A stretch of 33,614 nucleotides of DNA, taken from assembly GCA_900318885.1 (NCBI GenBank), contig ONMN01000034.1, positions 1-33,614 of the forward strand. Reading direction: 5' to 3'. Source of the DNA: an uncultured Prevotellaceae bacterium. Its GTDB lineage: Bacteria; Bacteroidota; Bacteroidia; Bacteroidales; Bacteroidaceae. This document shows positions 6,216 through 14,892 of this stretch, piece after piece (the first letter of the stretch is position 1; each line of letters starts with the position of its first letter). Below the pieces are notes generated by a model. It did no database searches. It was not told the DNA's origin and saw only the letters and a program-made list of their open reading frames with translations. The translations under genes were made by a program, and so were the position numbers.

Positions 6216-9022
6216 TATATAGAAACATGAGCATAGCCGGTTTCCGACAGCTCTTCTGCGCGATGCTGCTCGCTTTGTGTGCTATGCCTGTCGTAGCGCA
6301 AAAGCAGACATCGGCAAACGACAGCGTCAGGGTGTTTACCGAGGATCATCCGTTGGTTTACGAAGACGCCTGGGACTTGTGGCCTTATGCCTTCCTGAAC
6401 GAAGCCGGTGAACCCGTCGGATTCAATATCGACTTGCTGAGACTGCTTTGCAATGAGCTCGACATACCCTATCGCGTCAAGTTGAAACCCACCAAGGAAG
6501 CCCTTGAGGATTTGAAGACGGGACGTGCCGACCTGATGTGCGGTATGGATGCCCATTTCCATAACGAGTATGCCACCTACGGCAATAGTGTCATTCATAT
6601 CTTCACCCATAGTGTTGTTCATAAAAAGAACGAGCCCGTGCTCATCAAGACCATCGACGACTTAGCGCACCATCGTGTCATCGTTCACGACGGCAGTTTC
6701 AGTCACCATCTGATGATTCAGAACGGGTGGGGTGCCAATGCCATTCCCTACGACGATATGCAGGAAGCCGTCCAACATGCCCATGGTGTGGAAGGTACTC
6801 AGATTGTGTGGAACACCCTGTCACTCAAGTGGTTGCTGCGTAAGTTTCATTTCGACGACCTTGAACTGACACCCGTCAATATTCCTCATGGCGAGTATAA
6901 GTTCATGTCCAACAATCTCCAATTGCTCCATCGGTTAGACAGCGTATTCACCAATCTCAATTCGACGGGACGACTGCAACCCATCCAAAACAAGTGGTTC
7001 TACCCCGAGCGCACCGAGACGGGTATCCCCTCGTGGATATGGCGCGTAATCATTGTTATGGCGGTGATTATTGCCGTATTCCTGGCATATTACGTCGGTT
7101 ACCGCATCTACGAACGCCGCATGTCGCAGAATGTCAGACGCTCAAACAACCGTCTGGCACTTATCCTCACTACCAGTAAGGTGCACATCTGGCTGTTCGA
7201 CATTGCCAAACGCACCATCAGCAGTCTCGACAACGACGGCAACAGGGTCGTCATACCCCTGTCGCCCAATTTCTTCCAATACTACATGAATCCCGAGGAC
7301 TACGAGAAACTCTGTGACGTCCTCCGCCAACTGGCCCTGCAGGAGAAAGAAAAGGACACGCTGGAAGTACGTTGCATGAAAGGACACAATGGCGAAGAGT
7401 TCATCTTCTCCGTCGATTTCTCCATCCTGCGTCGGACCCGTTCCGGGCGTCCTACCGTCATCATCGGTGCTACCACCAATGTCACCGAGGAGCGTCAGCG
7501 CCGTCAGAAGCAAAAGGATGCCATGTTGCGCTATCAGTCCATCTTCAATTCTGCGATGGTCGATACCATTTCGTACGACGAACACGGAATCATCGACAAT
7601 ATGAACGAGAAAGCCGCTCGTGCCATTCCCGGTGGCGTACAGGCTGTCGTCGACGCAAAGATTCCCGTTCAGGATGTGCTTGGCGACCCCACCGTCACTA
7701 CCGACAATCTGGAGTACACCTATCTGACACAGATTTACCGCTCGCCCGACGACGAACGTCCTCTGAACAGGTTCCTCAAGCGCGACGAGTTATACTACGA
7801 ACTGCAGCTGGTACCCGTTCGCGACGACAACGGACGCCTGTTAGCCATCTATGGCACAGGGCGCGACGTCACCGAACTGGCAAAGTCGTACTCCCGTCTG
7901 CAGAAGAATATCGCCCAGATGGAGCAGGCTAATGCCGAGTTGCAGGAGTATGTCCGTAACATCGATTACGTCATGCAGAACGGCGGTGTGCGTGTTGCCA
8001 CTTATTCCCCTGACAACCATACGCTGACCGTCTATAGCGAGATTGACCATGTGCAGCTTCGTCTGACGCAGGCACGCTTGTTGGCATTGGCTGCCGACGA
8101 GTCGAAGAAGGCCGCCCAGCGACTGATGAACAGTATGGACAACCGCATGCGTACCCCCGTGAAGGATACCATCAAGTCGCTGGTCACCACCAAGGAGGGC
8201 CGTCGCCTCCATCTGTATTTCTCGTTCGTGCCAGTCATTGCCGACGAGGGCGTCACCGAGTATTTCGGACTCATTCGTGACATCAGCGAAATCAAGGCCA
8301 CCGAGGAACAACTGGCTCGCGAGACGGAGAAAGCCCGTGAGGTCGAGATGCTGAAGCAGGCCTTCCTTGCGAACATGAGTTACGAGATCCGCACACCGTT
8401 GAATTCCGTCGTGGGCTTTGCCGAACTCTTCGACAGGGAACACTCGAAGGACGACGAGGGATTCTTCATTCAGGAAATCAGGGAGAATTCCGAGAAGTTG
8501 CTGAAACTCATCAACGACATCCTCTATCTCTCGCGACTTGATGCCCAGATGATTGAGTTCAACAAGGCACCCATCGATTTTGCCGCTGTATTCGAGGGCC
8601 ATTGCCAGTCGGCAGTGACCAACTACCTGCAACCCGATGTCAGTTTCTCGGTCGACAACCCCTACGAACGCCTGATGCTTACCATCGACTTGCAGAACCT
8701 GGGCATTGCCATCGACCAGATATTGATCAATGCCGCCCAGCACACCACCTCGGGTCACGTGCGCGCGCGCTATGATTATAATGGTGAAGATTTGATGGTG
8801 GCCGTTCAGGACACCGGCAGTGGCATCCCCGATGAGAAGATAGAGCATCTCTTCGACCGATTCTATACCACCGATAACGTCGGTTCCGGTCTCGGCCTCG
8901 CCATCAGTCATGAAATCATTCAGCATCTGGGTGGTAAGATTCGTGTCAAATCCGAGCCCGGAAAAGGAACCATCGTGTGGGTTTCCGTTCCGTGTCAATG
9001 TAGTGAAATCATCAGAAAGTAA
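6212..9022 (+). CDS. Sensor kinase 3: periplasmic SBP3 domain, PAS x3, H-box Tyr
   Basis: The 936-residue protein has a signal peptide (to about residue 30, ending VVAQ). A periplasmic family-3 solute-binding domain (about 38-265) shows the motif AFLNEAGEPVGFNIDLLRLL. A transmembrane helix (275-297) and three PAS-like domains (about 305-420, 430-550, 575-695) precede HisKA and HATPase. The H-box reads NMSYEIRTPLN with Tyr724 (TAC, 8381-8383) in place of His. Unlike gene 1, the nucleotide site looks usable: N-box Asn840 (INAAQHT), DTGSGIPDE and GSGLGLAI are present, though the N-box Lys is Gln. It may bind ATP but cannot use the normal phosphoacceptor. The start ATG overlaps the stop of gene 2; an internal ATG at 6227 is an alternative. 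Gene 4 begins 4 nt after its stop. Confidence 0.92.
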   Translation: MIYRNMSIAGFRQLFCAMLLALCAMPVVAQKQTSANDSVRVFTEDHPLVYEDAWDLWPYAFLNEAGEPVGFNIDLLRLLCNELDIPYRVKLKPTKEALEDLKTGRADLMCGMDAHFHNEYATYGNSVIHIFTHSVVHKKNEPVLIKTIDDLAHHRVIVHDGSFSHHLMIQNGWGANAIPYDDMQEAVQHAHGVEGTQIVWNTLSLKWLLRKFHFDDLELTPVNIPHGEYKFMSNNLQLLHRLDSVFTNLNSTGRLQPIQNKWFYPERTETGIPSWIWRVIIVMAVIIAVFLAYYVGYRIYERRMSQNVRRSNNRLALILTTSKVHIWLFDIAKRTISSLDNDGNRVVIPLSPNFFQYYMNPEDYEKLCDVLRQLALQEKEKDTLEVRCMKGHNGEEFIFSVDFSILRRTRSGRPTVIIGATTNVTEERQRRQKQKDAMLRYQSIFNSAMVDTISYDEHGIIDNMNEKAARAIPGGVQAVVDAKIPVQDVLGDPTVTTDNLEYTYLTQIYRSPDDERPLNRFLKRDELYYELQLVPVRDDNGRLLAIYGTGRDVTELAKSYSRLQKNIAQMEQANAELQEYVRNIDYVMQNGGVRVATYSPDNHTLTVYSEIDHVQLRLTQARLLALAADESKKAAQRLMNSMDNRMRTPVKDTIKSLVTTKEGRRLHLYFSFVPVIADEGVTEYFGLIRDISEIKATEEQLARETEKAREVEMLKQAFLANMSYEIRTPLNSVVGFAELFDREHSKDDEGFFIQEIRENSEKLLKLINDILYLSRLDAQMIEFNKAPIDFAAVFEGHCQSAVTNYLQPDVSFSVDNPYERLMLTIDLQNLGIAIDQILINAAQHTTSGHVRARYDYNGEDLMVAVQDTGSGIPDEKIEHLFDRFYTTDNVGSGLGLAISHEIIQHLGGKIRVKSEPGKGTIVWVSVPCQCSEIIRK

Positions 9023-9026
9023 GGAT

Positions 9027-11774
9027 ATGAAGCATACAACAATATATTTCCTCCTAGCCCTCTTGCTTTGTCTGCCTCTGGGACTCCCTGCTGCCAACGA
9101 GTTCCCGGAATATACCGACGAACACCCGTTGGTCGTCGTCTGCGACTGGGATTTCCGTCCTTTCGAGTTCCTCGACAGCGAGGGGCAGCCCGCAGGCTAT
9201 AACATTGACGTCCTCGACATGATTTTCGACCGTCTCGATATTCCCCATAAGTTCGTCATGCAGGAGTGGCATGTGGCCACCAACATGTTCCAGCACCGCG
9301 AGGCCGACCTCATCCATGCACTCTTCTATTTCTATAAGAACCATCCCTACGTCTCCACTCATAAGTACCTCAACTACTACAATCTGAAGGTGGTACGTAG
9401 GGCTGATACTCCCCCGATGAGGCCGTTCCATAGTTTGGGGCCTACCGATACGGTGCTGCTCAAGAAGGACGACTATGCCGCATTGACCATCGACATCATG
9501 TCCAACGTCCAGTTCGTCACTGAGTACCATTCACCTAAAGACGCACTCACAGGCATACGTGCAGGACGGTACAAATACTTCCTCTGGGGCGAGACGCCGC
9601 TCACCAGTAAAATACAGGAACTGGGCATCGACAGCCTCGTGCTCGACGATACAGAAATTCCTCCTGGCGAACTGCGCATCATTGGTTACAACCGCGACCT
9701 CATCGACATCATCGACGACCAGTACACCCGCCTCGAACAGGCAGGCGACTTGCAGCGCATTTACGACCGATGGTTCCATCCTGAGCGTGAACACGACGAT
9801 ACGTCGCCCGTTGCACTCTTTGTGCTCGGCGGTCTTGCGGCAGCCATCGCCTTCTCGCTCCTTCTTATCCGCCTTGTCAACCGTCGTGTGCGCAAGACTG
9901 TCCAGCAGCGTTCCGATCTGGGGCAGATGATGGACCAGGTGCTGAGCATGGGCAATTACGCGATGGTGGAGTGGGACTTAGCTGCCAATAAAGTCAGAAA
10001 TACCTATGGTCACATGTTGCCCCTCGACGAGATGAATCCCGAGGACTTCCTGAAATGTATGCATCCTGATGAGGCCAAGATGCTCCACAATCTCAATATG
10101 CAGATGGCGTCGGGGGCTATTACTCATTCCGAAACGTATTTGAGTGTGAATCACGGTACGCCCGAGGAACCCGATTGGAAGGAATACTACGGTAATGCCA
10201 TTGCAGAGAAGGAGAACGGCAAGACGCGCTACATCTACTACACCACCAAGGACATTACCGACGAGATGAACGAGGCGCGCCACGTTCAGGACCTCGCCAG
10301 CAAATACAAGAAGATGTTCGACACGAACCTCATTGCCATGTCGTTCTACGATACCACAGGCCATCTGCTCGACGTTAACAAGAAGATGTACGAAATATGT
10401 AATATGGAGGGTAAGGATGGACATTTCTTCAGCACGATGCCGCTCTTCGATTTCCCCAATATCAAGGGTGTCTATATGCCGGGTTCTCGCGAGCCGATGC
10501 ATGTCTGTCAGCATCTCCGCGAACCCTCGCTCGAACTTGATAAGTACATTGAGTTCCGCATCCATCCCGTCATTACCGACGACAACAAACTGGTGTATTA
10601 TATCGTCACCAGCCGCGATATCACCGCCGAGCGTAACGCGTTCCTCGAACAACGTGCTCACGACCGCCAACTGCAGGCCACCAACGACGCCATCAGCCGT
10701 TACGAGCGCCAGCTCCACTATCTGTTGGAGGAGAGCCACATGTACATCTGGACCTATCGACCCTCTGAGAATGTAGTGCGTATGACGCGCTCGCCGGGCA
10801 TTACCGAATTTAGTGAGACCGTCGAGGATTATCTGGGCACCATCGACGAAGAGTTTCGTCAGCAGGCTGCTGAGCAGATTACTCAGGCAATGGCGGCAGG
10901 CAAGGCTTATGTCACCATTATGCCTTTCGCCAGTACACCGCTCGACCCCAACCACAGCTGGTATTCCGTCAGCGGCATGCCCATCTTTGGCAAGGACGGG
11001 CAACTGAAGGAGTATTTCGGTCTGGCACGTAACATCACAGACCTCATGGAGGCTCAACTGCAACTGCGTGTCGAGACGGAGCGCGCCGAGAATTCCGGAC
11101 GTCTGAAGGCAGCCTTCCTTGCCAATATGACCCACGAGATCCGCACCCCGCTCAATGCCATCGTAGGCTTCAGCAGTCTCCTCCAGGCTGTCGATACCGA
11201 CGAAGAGCGCCATGAGTTCATACGCATCATCCGCAACAATTGCGACATGCTGCTCCGACTCATCAACGACATCCTCGAAGCCTCCAACATGGGACAGTCT
11301 ATGGCTCTCCAGCCCGAGGACGTCGACCTCTCGCAGGTCTTCGACGATACCTGCCTCTCGCTGGCGCAGCGTGTCCAGGAACCCGGCGTCGAGTTCCAGA
11401 AGGACAATCCCTATCCCACGTGTCCTGCCACCCTCGACAAAAGCCGTATCATGCAGCTCCTCACCAATTTCGTCACCAATGCCGTCAAGTACACCCGCAA
11501 AGGCCACATTCGCGTCGGCTATCGCAAGGAGCAGCGCAAGGGCATCGACGGACTCTACTTCTATTGCGAGGATACAGGTGCCGGCATCCCCAAGGACAAG
11601 CAGGCCGCCGTGTTCCAGCGCTTCGTCAAGCTCAACGACTTCGTTCAGGGCACCGGTCTCGGACTCTCCATCTGTAAGACCATTGTCGACCGTTGCGGTG
11701 GCGAAATCGGCGTCACGGGCGACGTAGGCGTCGGCTCCACCTTCTGGTTCTGGATTCCCCGCGACCTGACATAA
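9027..11774 (+). CDS. Sensor histidine kinase 4: periplasmic SBP3 domain, PAS x3, canonical H-box
   Basis: The 915-residue protein has a signal peptide (about 1-23), a periplasmic family-3 solute-binding domain (about 30-255, motif RPFEFLDSEGQPAGYNIDVL), a transmembrane helix (261-284) and three PAS-like domains (about 295-415, 425-540, 560-680). HisKA carries NMTHEIRTPLN with His703 (11133-11135), and the HATPase has TNFVTNAVKYT, DTGAGIPKD and GTGLGLSI, so it should be active. The SBP3 domain resembles the Venus-flytrap sensors of BvgS-type kinases; the ligand is unknown. The ATG at 9027 was chosen over an upstream in-frame start because it follows the gene 3 stop by 4 nt and begins a clean signal peptide. 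The protein is the paralogue of gene 2 in its cytoplasmic part. A strong terminator follows. Confidence 0.93.
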   Translation: MKHTTIYFLLALLLCLPLGLPAANEFPEYTDEHPLVVVCDWDFRPFEFLDSEGQPAGYNIDVLDMIFDRLDIPHKFVMQEWHVATNMFQHREADLIHALFYFYKNHPYVSTHKYLNYYNLKVVRRADTPPMRPFHSLGPTDTVLLKKDDYAALTIDIMSNVQFVTEYHSPKDALTGIRAGRYKYFLWGETPLTSKIQELGIDSLVLDDTEIPPGELRIIGYNRDLIDIIDDQYTRLEQAGDLQRIYDRWFHPEREHDDTSPVALFVLGGLAAAIAFSLLLIRLVNRRVRKTVQQRSDLGQMMDQVLSMGNYAMVEWDLAANKVRNTYGHMLPLDEMNPEDFLKCMHPDEAKMLHNLNMQMASGAITHSETYLSVNHGTPEEPDWKEYYGNAIAEKENGKTRYIYYTTKDITDEMNEARHVQDLASKYKKMFDTNLIAMSFYDTTGHLLDVNKKMYEICNMEGKDGHFFSTMPLFDFPNIKGVYMPGSREPMHVCQHLREPSLELDKYIEFRIHPVITDDNKLVYYIVTSRDITAERNAFLEQRAHDRQLQATNDAISRYERQLHYLLEESHMYIWTYRPSENVVRMTRSPGITEFSETVEDYLGTIDEEFRQQAAEQITQAMAAGKAYVTIMPFASTPLDPNHSWYSVSGMPIFGKDGQLKEYFGLARNITDLMEAQLQLRVETERAENSGRLKAAFLANMTHEIRTPLNAIVGFSSLLQAVDTDEERHEFIRIIRNNCDMLLRLINDILEASNMGQSMALQPEDVDLSQVFDDTCLSLAQRVQEPGVEFQKDNPYPTCPATLDKSRIMQLLTNFVTNAVKYTRKGHIRVGYRKEQRKGIDGLYFYCEDTGAGIPKDKQAAVFQRFVKLNDFVQGTGLGLSICKTIVDRCGGEIGVTGDVGVGSTFWFWIPRDLT

Positions 11775-11785
11775 CAAAAAAAAGA

Positions 11786-11811
11786 AAGGACTCACCATTC
11801 AGTGAGTCCTT
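11786..11811. terminator. Bidirectional intrinsic terminator between kinase 4 and rpsO
   Basis: A perfect 10-bp stem AAGGACTCAC (11786-11795) pairs with GTGAGTCCTT (11802-11811) around a 6-nt loop. It is preceded by an A-run and followed by a T-rich stretch (11813-11824), so it can serve both convergent genes. Confidence 0.85.
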
Positions 11812-11833
11812 ATTCTTTCCTTTTACCGTTCGC

Positions 11834-12103
11834 TTACTTACGCAGGCCGAGAGCCTTGATCAGTTCACGATAGCGGTTGATGTCCTTGTTGTAAAGGTAC
11901 TTCAGGAGCTTACGACGACGACCTACCATCTTCGTCAGGGCACGAGCGGTACCGAAGTCCTTGTGGTTCTCCTTCAGGTGCTCCGTCAGGTGCTTGATGC
12001 GATAGCTGAACAGGGCTACCTGGCTTTCTACAGAACCGGTGTCCTGAGCGTTCTTGCCATACTGGCTGAAGATCTCGGTCTTCTTAGCTTGATCTAAATA
12101 CAT
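11834..12103 (-). CDS. rpsO: Ribosomal protein S15
   Basis: The 89-residue primary 16S rRNA-binding protein organises the central domain of the 30S subunit. The full family pattern is visible: DTGSVESQVALFSYRI, then LTEHLKENHKDFGTAR, and MVGRRRKLLKYL, ending IKALGLRK. It is transcribed alone, divergent from typA and convergent with the kinase operon. The leader is long (about 100-190 nt, depending on promoter), which would leave room for the autoregulatory structures common to rpsO. I could not identify a specific S15-binding fold in it. Confidence 0.98.
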   Translation of the reverse strand: MYLDQAKKTEIFSQYGKNAQDTGSVESQVALFSYRIKHLTEHLKENHKDFGTARALTKMVGRRRKLLKYLYNKDINRYRELIKALGLRK

Positions 12104-12215
12104 AATGTTTAATTGTGATTATAACTGTTTTGCAATGACATCTTTCGGACGCTCTCCTGCCTAATCACGGGCGGTTTACGTCGTCAAATGCTCCGGATTT
12201 TCCGAAATGCGGCTG

Positions 12216-12247
12216 CAAAATTACGAATAAACGAGCAAAAAACCAAA
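12216..12247 (-). promoter_or_regulatory. rpsO proximal promoter
   Basis: On the minus strand, TTTG (12247-12244) is followed after 20 bp by TAATTTTG (12223-12216), matching the Bacteroidetes consensus. The rpsO leader from here would be about 105 nt. Confidence 0.5.
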
Positions 12248-12299
12248 AAAAATAACGATTTTTTTGTTTTTTCGAGTGAAAGTAATCTCGAACGAAGTT

Positions 12300-12331
12300 C
12301 AAAGGTACAACTTTTTTCCCATTCCCACAAA
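12300..12331 (-). promoter_or_regulatory. rpsO distal promoter
   Basis: On the minus strand, TTTG (12331-12328) is followed after 20 bp by TACCTTTG (12307-12300), again consensus spacing. With the proximal copy it gives rpsO two candidate tandem promoters 84 bp apart. Confidence 0.5.
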
Positions 12332-12349
12332 TATTTCAGAAAAAATGTG

Positions 12350-12357
12350 TACCTTTG
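12350..12357 (+). promoter_or_regulatory. typA promoter, -7 element
   Basis: TACCTTTG matches TAnnTTTG and lies 24 nt before the typA ATG. I see no TTTG at the usual upstream distance, so the -33 element is weak or absent. Confidence 0.45.
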
Positions 12358-12381
12358 CACCCGAAATTACGTAATTTAGTT

Positions 12382-14184
12382 ATGCAGGATATCAGAAACA
12401 TTGCAATTATTGCACACGTAGACCACGGCAAGACAACGCTCGTGGACAAGATGATGCTGGCCGGAAATCTGTTCCGTGAGGGACAGAACCTGTCCTCTCA
12501 GGTGTTGGATGCTAACGACCTTGAGCGCGAACGAGGCATCACCATTCTTTCAAAAAATGTCAGTATCAATTGGAAAGGAACGAAAATCAACATCATCGAC
12601 ACCCCGGGACACTCCGACTTCGGAGGCGAGGTAGAGCGCGTGCTCAACATGGCCGACGGATGTCTGCTCCTCGTCGATGCCTTCGAGGGACCTATGCCCC
12701 AGACGCGCTTCGTGCTCCAGAAGGCCCTCCAAATCGGTCTCAAGCCCATCGTGGTGGTCAACAAGGTCGATAAGCCCAACTGCCGCCCTGAGGAGGTTTA
12801 CGAAATGGTGTTCGACCTCATGTTCTCGCTCAATGCCACCGAGGACCAGCTCGACTTCCCCGTCGTCTATGGCTCTGCCAAGAACGGCTGGATGAGCGAG
12901 GACTTCAACAAGCCCACTACCGACATCACCTATCTCTTGGATAAAATCGTCGAGGTCATCCCTGCTCCTCAGCAGTTGGAGGGCACACCGCAGATGCTCA
13001 TCACCTCGCTCGACTATAGCTCCTACACCGGTCGTATCGCCGTGGGCCGCGTCCATCGTGGCACACTCCGCGACGGTCAGCAGGTCACCATTGCCCATCG
13101 CGACGGCACCATGGAGAAGACGAAGATCAAGGAACTCCACACCTTCGAGGGCATGGGCCACGTGCGCACCGACAGCGTCGACTGCGGCGACATCTGTGCC
13201 GTCATCGGACTCGAGAAGTTCGAGATTGGCGACACCATCTGCGACCTCGAAAATCCCGAGCCCCTGCCGCCTATCGCCATCGACGAACCCACCATGTCGA
13301 TGCTCTTCTGCATCAACGACTCCCCGTTCTTCGGCAAGGAGGGTAAGTTCGTCACCTCACGCCACATCAACGACCGCTTGGAGAAGGAACTCGAAAAGAA
13401 CCTCGCCCTCCACGTCGAGCCCTTCGAGGATTCTACCGATAAGTGGATTGTCTCAGGCCGTGGCGTCCTCCACCTCTCCGTGCTCATCGAGACCATGCGT
13501 CGCGAGGGCTACGAGCTCCAGGTCGGACAGCCCCAGGTCATCTATAAGGAGATTAACGGACAGCGGTGCGAGCCCATCGAGGAACTCACCATCAACGTCC
13601 CCGAGGAGTTTGCCTCGAAGATGATTGACATGGTCACCCGCCGCAAGGGCGAGATGACCTCCATGGAGTCGCAGGGCGAACGCACCAATATCGAGTTCGA
13701 CATCCCCTCGCGTGGCATCATCGGACTGCGCACCAATGTCCTCACAGCCTCACAGGGCGAAGCCATCATGGCCCACCGCTTCAAGGAGTACCAGCCCTAC
13801 AAGGGCGACATCGAGCGCCGCGTCAACGGCTCTATGATTGCCCTCGAAACCGGCAATGCCTTCGCCTACGCCATCGACAAGCTGCAGGACCGCGGCAAGT
13901 TCTTCATCGACCCCGGTGAGGACGTCTATATGGGTCAGGTCGTCGGCGAACACGTCCACGACAACGACCTCGTCATCAATGTCTGCAAGGCCAAGCAGCT
14001 CACCAACGTCCGTGCCTCCGGCACCGACGAGAAGGCCCGCATTATCCCCAAGGTCGTCATGAGTCTCGAGGAATGCCTGGAGTATATCAAGGAGGACGAG
14101 CTCGTCGAAGTCACTCCCCAGTCCATGCGCATCCGCAAGACCATCCTCGACCACGACCAGAGAAAGAAAGCGAACAAACAATGA
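12382..14184 (+). CDS. typA: TypA/BipA ribosome-associated translational GTPase
   Basis: The 600-residue EF-G-like GTPase acts in ribosome biogenesis and stress adaptation. Domain 1 shows [13 protein letters not shown] (from residue 12), the RGITI switch, [16 protein letters not shown] and the NKVDKP specificity motif. EF-G-like domains II, III and V and the BipA-specific C-terminal domain (with [19 protein letters not shown] and ENVR-like segments) follow. I start it at ATG 12382, since the nine upstream in-frame codons sit at the expected transcription start. Codons are strongly C-ending, in keeping with high expression. It is divergent from rpsO. Confidence 0.97.
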   Translation: MQDIRNIAIIAHVDHGKTTLVDKMMLAGNLFREGQNLSSQVLDANDLERERGITILSKNVSINWKGTKINIIDTPGHSDFGGEVERVLNMADGCLLLVDAFEGPMPQTRFVLQKALQIGLKPIVVVNKVDKPNCRPEEVYEMVFDLMFSLNATEDQLDFPVVYGSAKNGWMSEDFNKPTTDITYLLDKIVEVIPAPQQLEGTPQMLITSLDYSSYTGRIAVGRVHRGTLRDGQQVTIAHRDGTMEKTKIKELHTFEGMGHVRTDSVDCGDICAVIGLEKFEIGDTICDLENPEPLPPIAIDEPTMSMLFCINDSPFFGKEGKFVTSRHINDRLEKELEKNLALHVEPFEDSTDKWIVSGRGVLHLSVLIETMRREGYELQVGQPQVIYKEINGQRCEPIEELTINVPEEFASKMIDMVTRRKGEMTSMESQGERTNIEFDIPSRGIIGLRTNVLTASQGEAIMAHRFKEYQPYKGDIERRVNGSMIALETGNAFAYAIDKLQDRGKFFIDPGEDVYMGQVVGEHVHDNDLVINVCKAKQLTNVRASGTDEKARIIPKVVMSLEECLEYIKEDELVEVTPQSMRIRKTILDHDQRKKANKQ

Positions 14185-14190
14185 TTCGCT

Positions 14191-14207
14191 TTCTGGGCGT
14201 GTGCGCT
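14191..14207 (+). repeat. Copy 2 of a 17-nt dispersed sequence
   Basis: TTCTGGGCGTGTGCGCT matches 16 of 17 bases of 225-241 and sits 6 nt after the typA stop. It again leads into an imperfect GC palindrome (GTGTGCGC, then GCGCTCAC). Confidence 0.4.
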
Positions 14208-14211
14208 GCGC

Positions 14212-14343
14212 TCACTTACATAAATACAGTTTGTTTTCGTCAAAATCGAAAACGACTGGCATCGTGAAGAATTTCAGTCCCAACATGCCGCAGCCTTCCA
14301 AGCCTTTAAACTTGGTAACGCCCACCGTGTCGTCACTCATCAT
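14212..14343 (-). pseudogene. Small ORF resembling the C-terminal tail of a retropepsin-like aspartyl protease
   Basis: Directly downstream of luxS, and in the same frame after its stop, 43 codons run from ATG 14343 to TGA 14214. The peptide contains GCGMLGLKFF followed by VVFDFDENKLYL. This resembles the end of clan AA retropepsin-like proteases, in which G-x-LG-x-x-F-L precedes a final strand V-x-I-D-x-x-x-x-K-L. The catalytic D-[ST]-G region is absent, so it is most likely the relic of a longer gene. A short expressed peptide cannot be excluded. The family match is from pattern memory only. Confidence 0.35.
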
Positions 14344-14358
14344 GTGGTGGGGTAGGGA

Positions 14359-14853
14359 TTATGCGTCGGCGAAGACTTTGCCGTCGGCGAGGGTGACCTG
14401 GAGCTTGGTGTACTCGGAGTGGAAATCGTTTTGCAGACGGTCGAGGTAGCGGCGGCTCTCCCAATGACACATGGGGAGGTCGTGGAGCAGGTAGTTGCCG
14501 CAGGACTCGGGCTCGGTGGCGGGGACGTGGTCCTGGGTGAGGATCCACTGGAGGCACTCGATGGTGAGTTGGCGCATGTCGTGGACGGTGTAGGTGCCGG
14601 TCATGACGATGTACATGCCTGTGAGACAACCCATGGGACCGACATAGACGACGTCGTCCTTGGCGCGGCTGTTGCGGAACCACGTGGCCATGAGGTGTTC
14701 GAGACTATGCATGGCAGCAGGCGCTACGGCGGGCTCGTGGTTGGGCTCGGTGATGCGCAGGTCGAACGTGGTGAAACCCTTGTCCTCGCGCGAGACGTAG
14801 ATGCCGGGCTTGAGGTGGGTGTGGTCGATAGTGAAACTTTGAATGACTTCCAT
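14359..14853 (-). CDS. luxS: LuxS, S-ribosylhomocysteine lyase
   Basis: LuxS cleaves S-ribosylhomocysteine to homocysteine and DPD, the precursor of autoinducer-2. The 164-residue protein carries the metal site HSLEH, the catalytic cysteine loop GPMGCLTGMY and the third metal ligand in ESCGNYLLHDLPMC. Its substrate is the product of MtnN, whose gene ends 36 bp upstream on the same strand, so two consecutive steps are encoded together. The intervening gap is almost wholly a heptamer array. Confidence 0.97.
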   Translation of the reverse strand: MEVIQSFTIDHTHLKPGIYVSREDKGFTTFDLRITEPNHEPAVAPAAMHSLEHLMATWFRNSRAKDDVVYVGPMGCLTGMYIVMTGTYTVHDMRQLTIECLQWILTQDHVPATEPESCGNYLLHDLPMCHWESRRYLDRLQNDFHSEYTKLQVTLADGKVFADA

Positions 14854-14857
14854 GTTA

Positions 14858-14892
14858 TTAATTGATAATTGACAATTGACAATTGATAATTA
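14858..14892 (-). repeat. Heptamer x5 array B (unit YAATTRT) between mtnN and luxS
   Basis: Read on the minus strand, five 7-bp units start at the mtnN stop codon. Unit 1 is TAATTAT, units 2 and 3 are CAATTGT, unit 4 is CAATTAT and unit 5 is CAATTAA. The luxS ATG follows after 4 nt. The unit is close to that of array A. Confidence 0.9.

Noticed and set aside
9978-11798. 606-codon open frame antisense to kinase 4
   Set aside because: A product of the C-ending codon bias of kinase 4; it has no recognisable domain and crosses the terminator.
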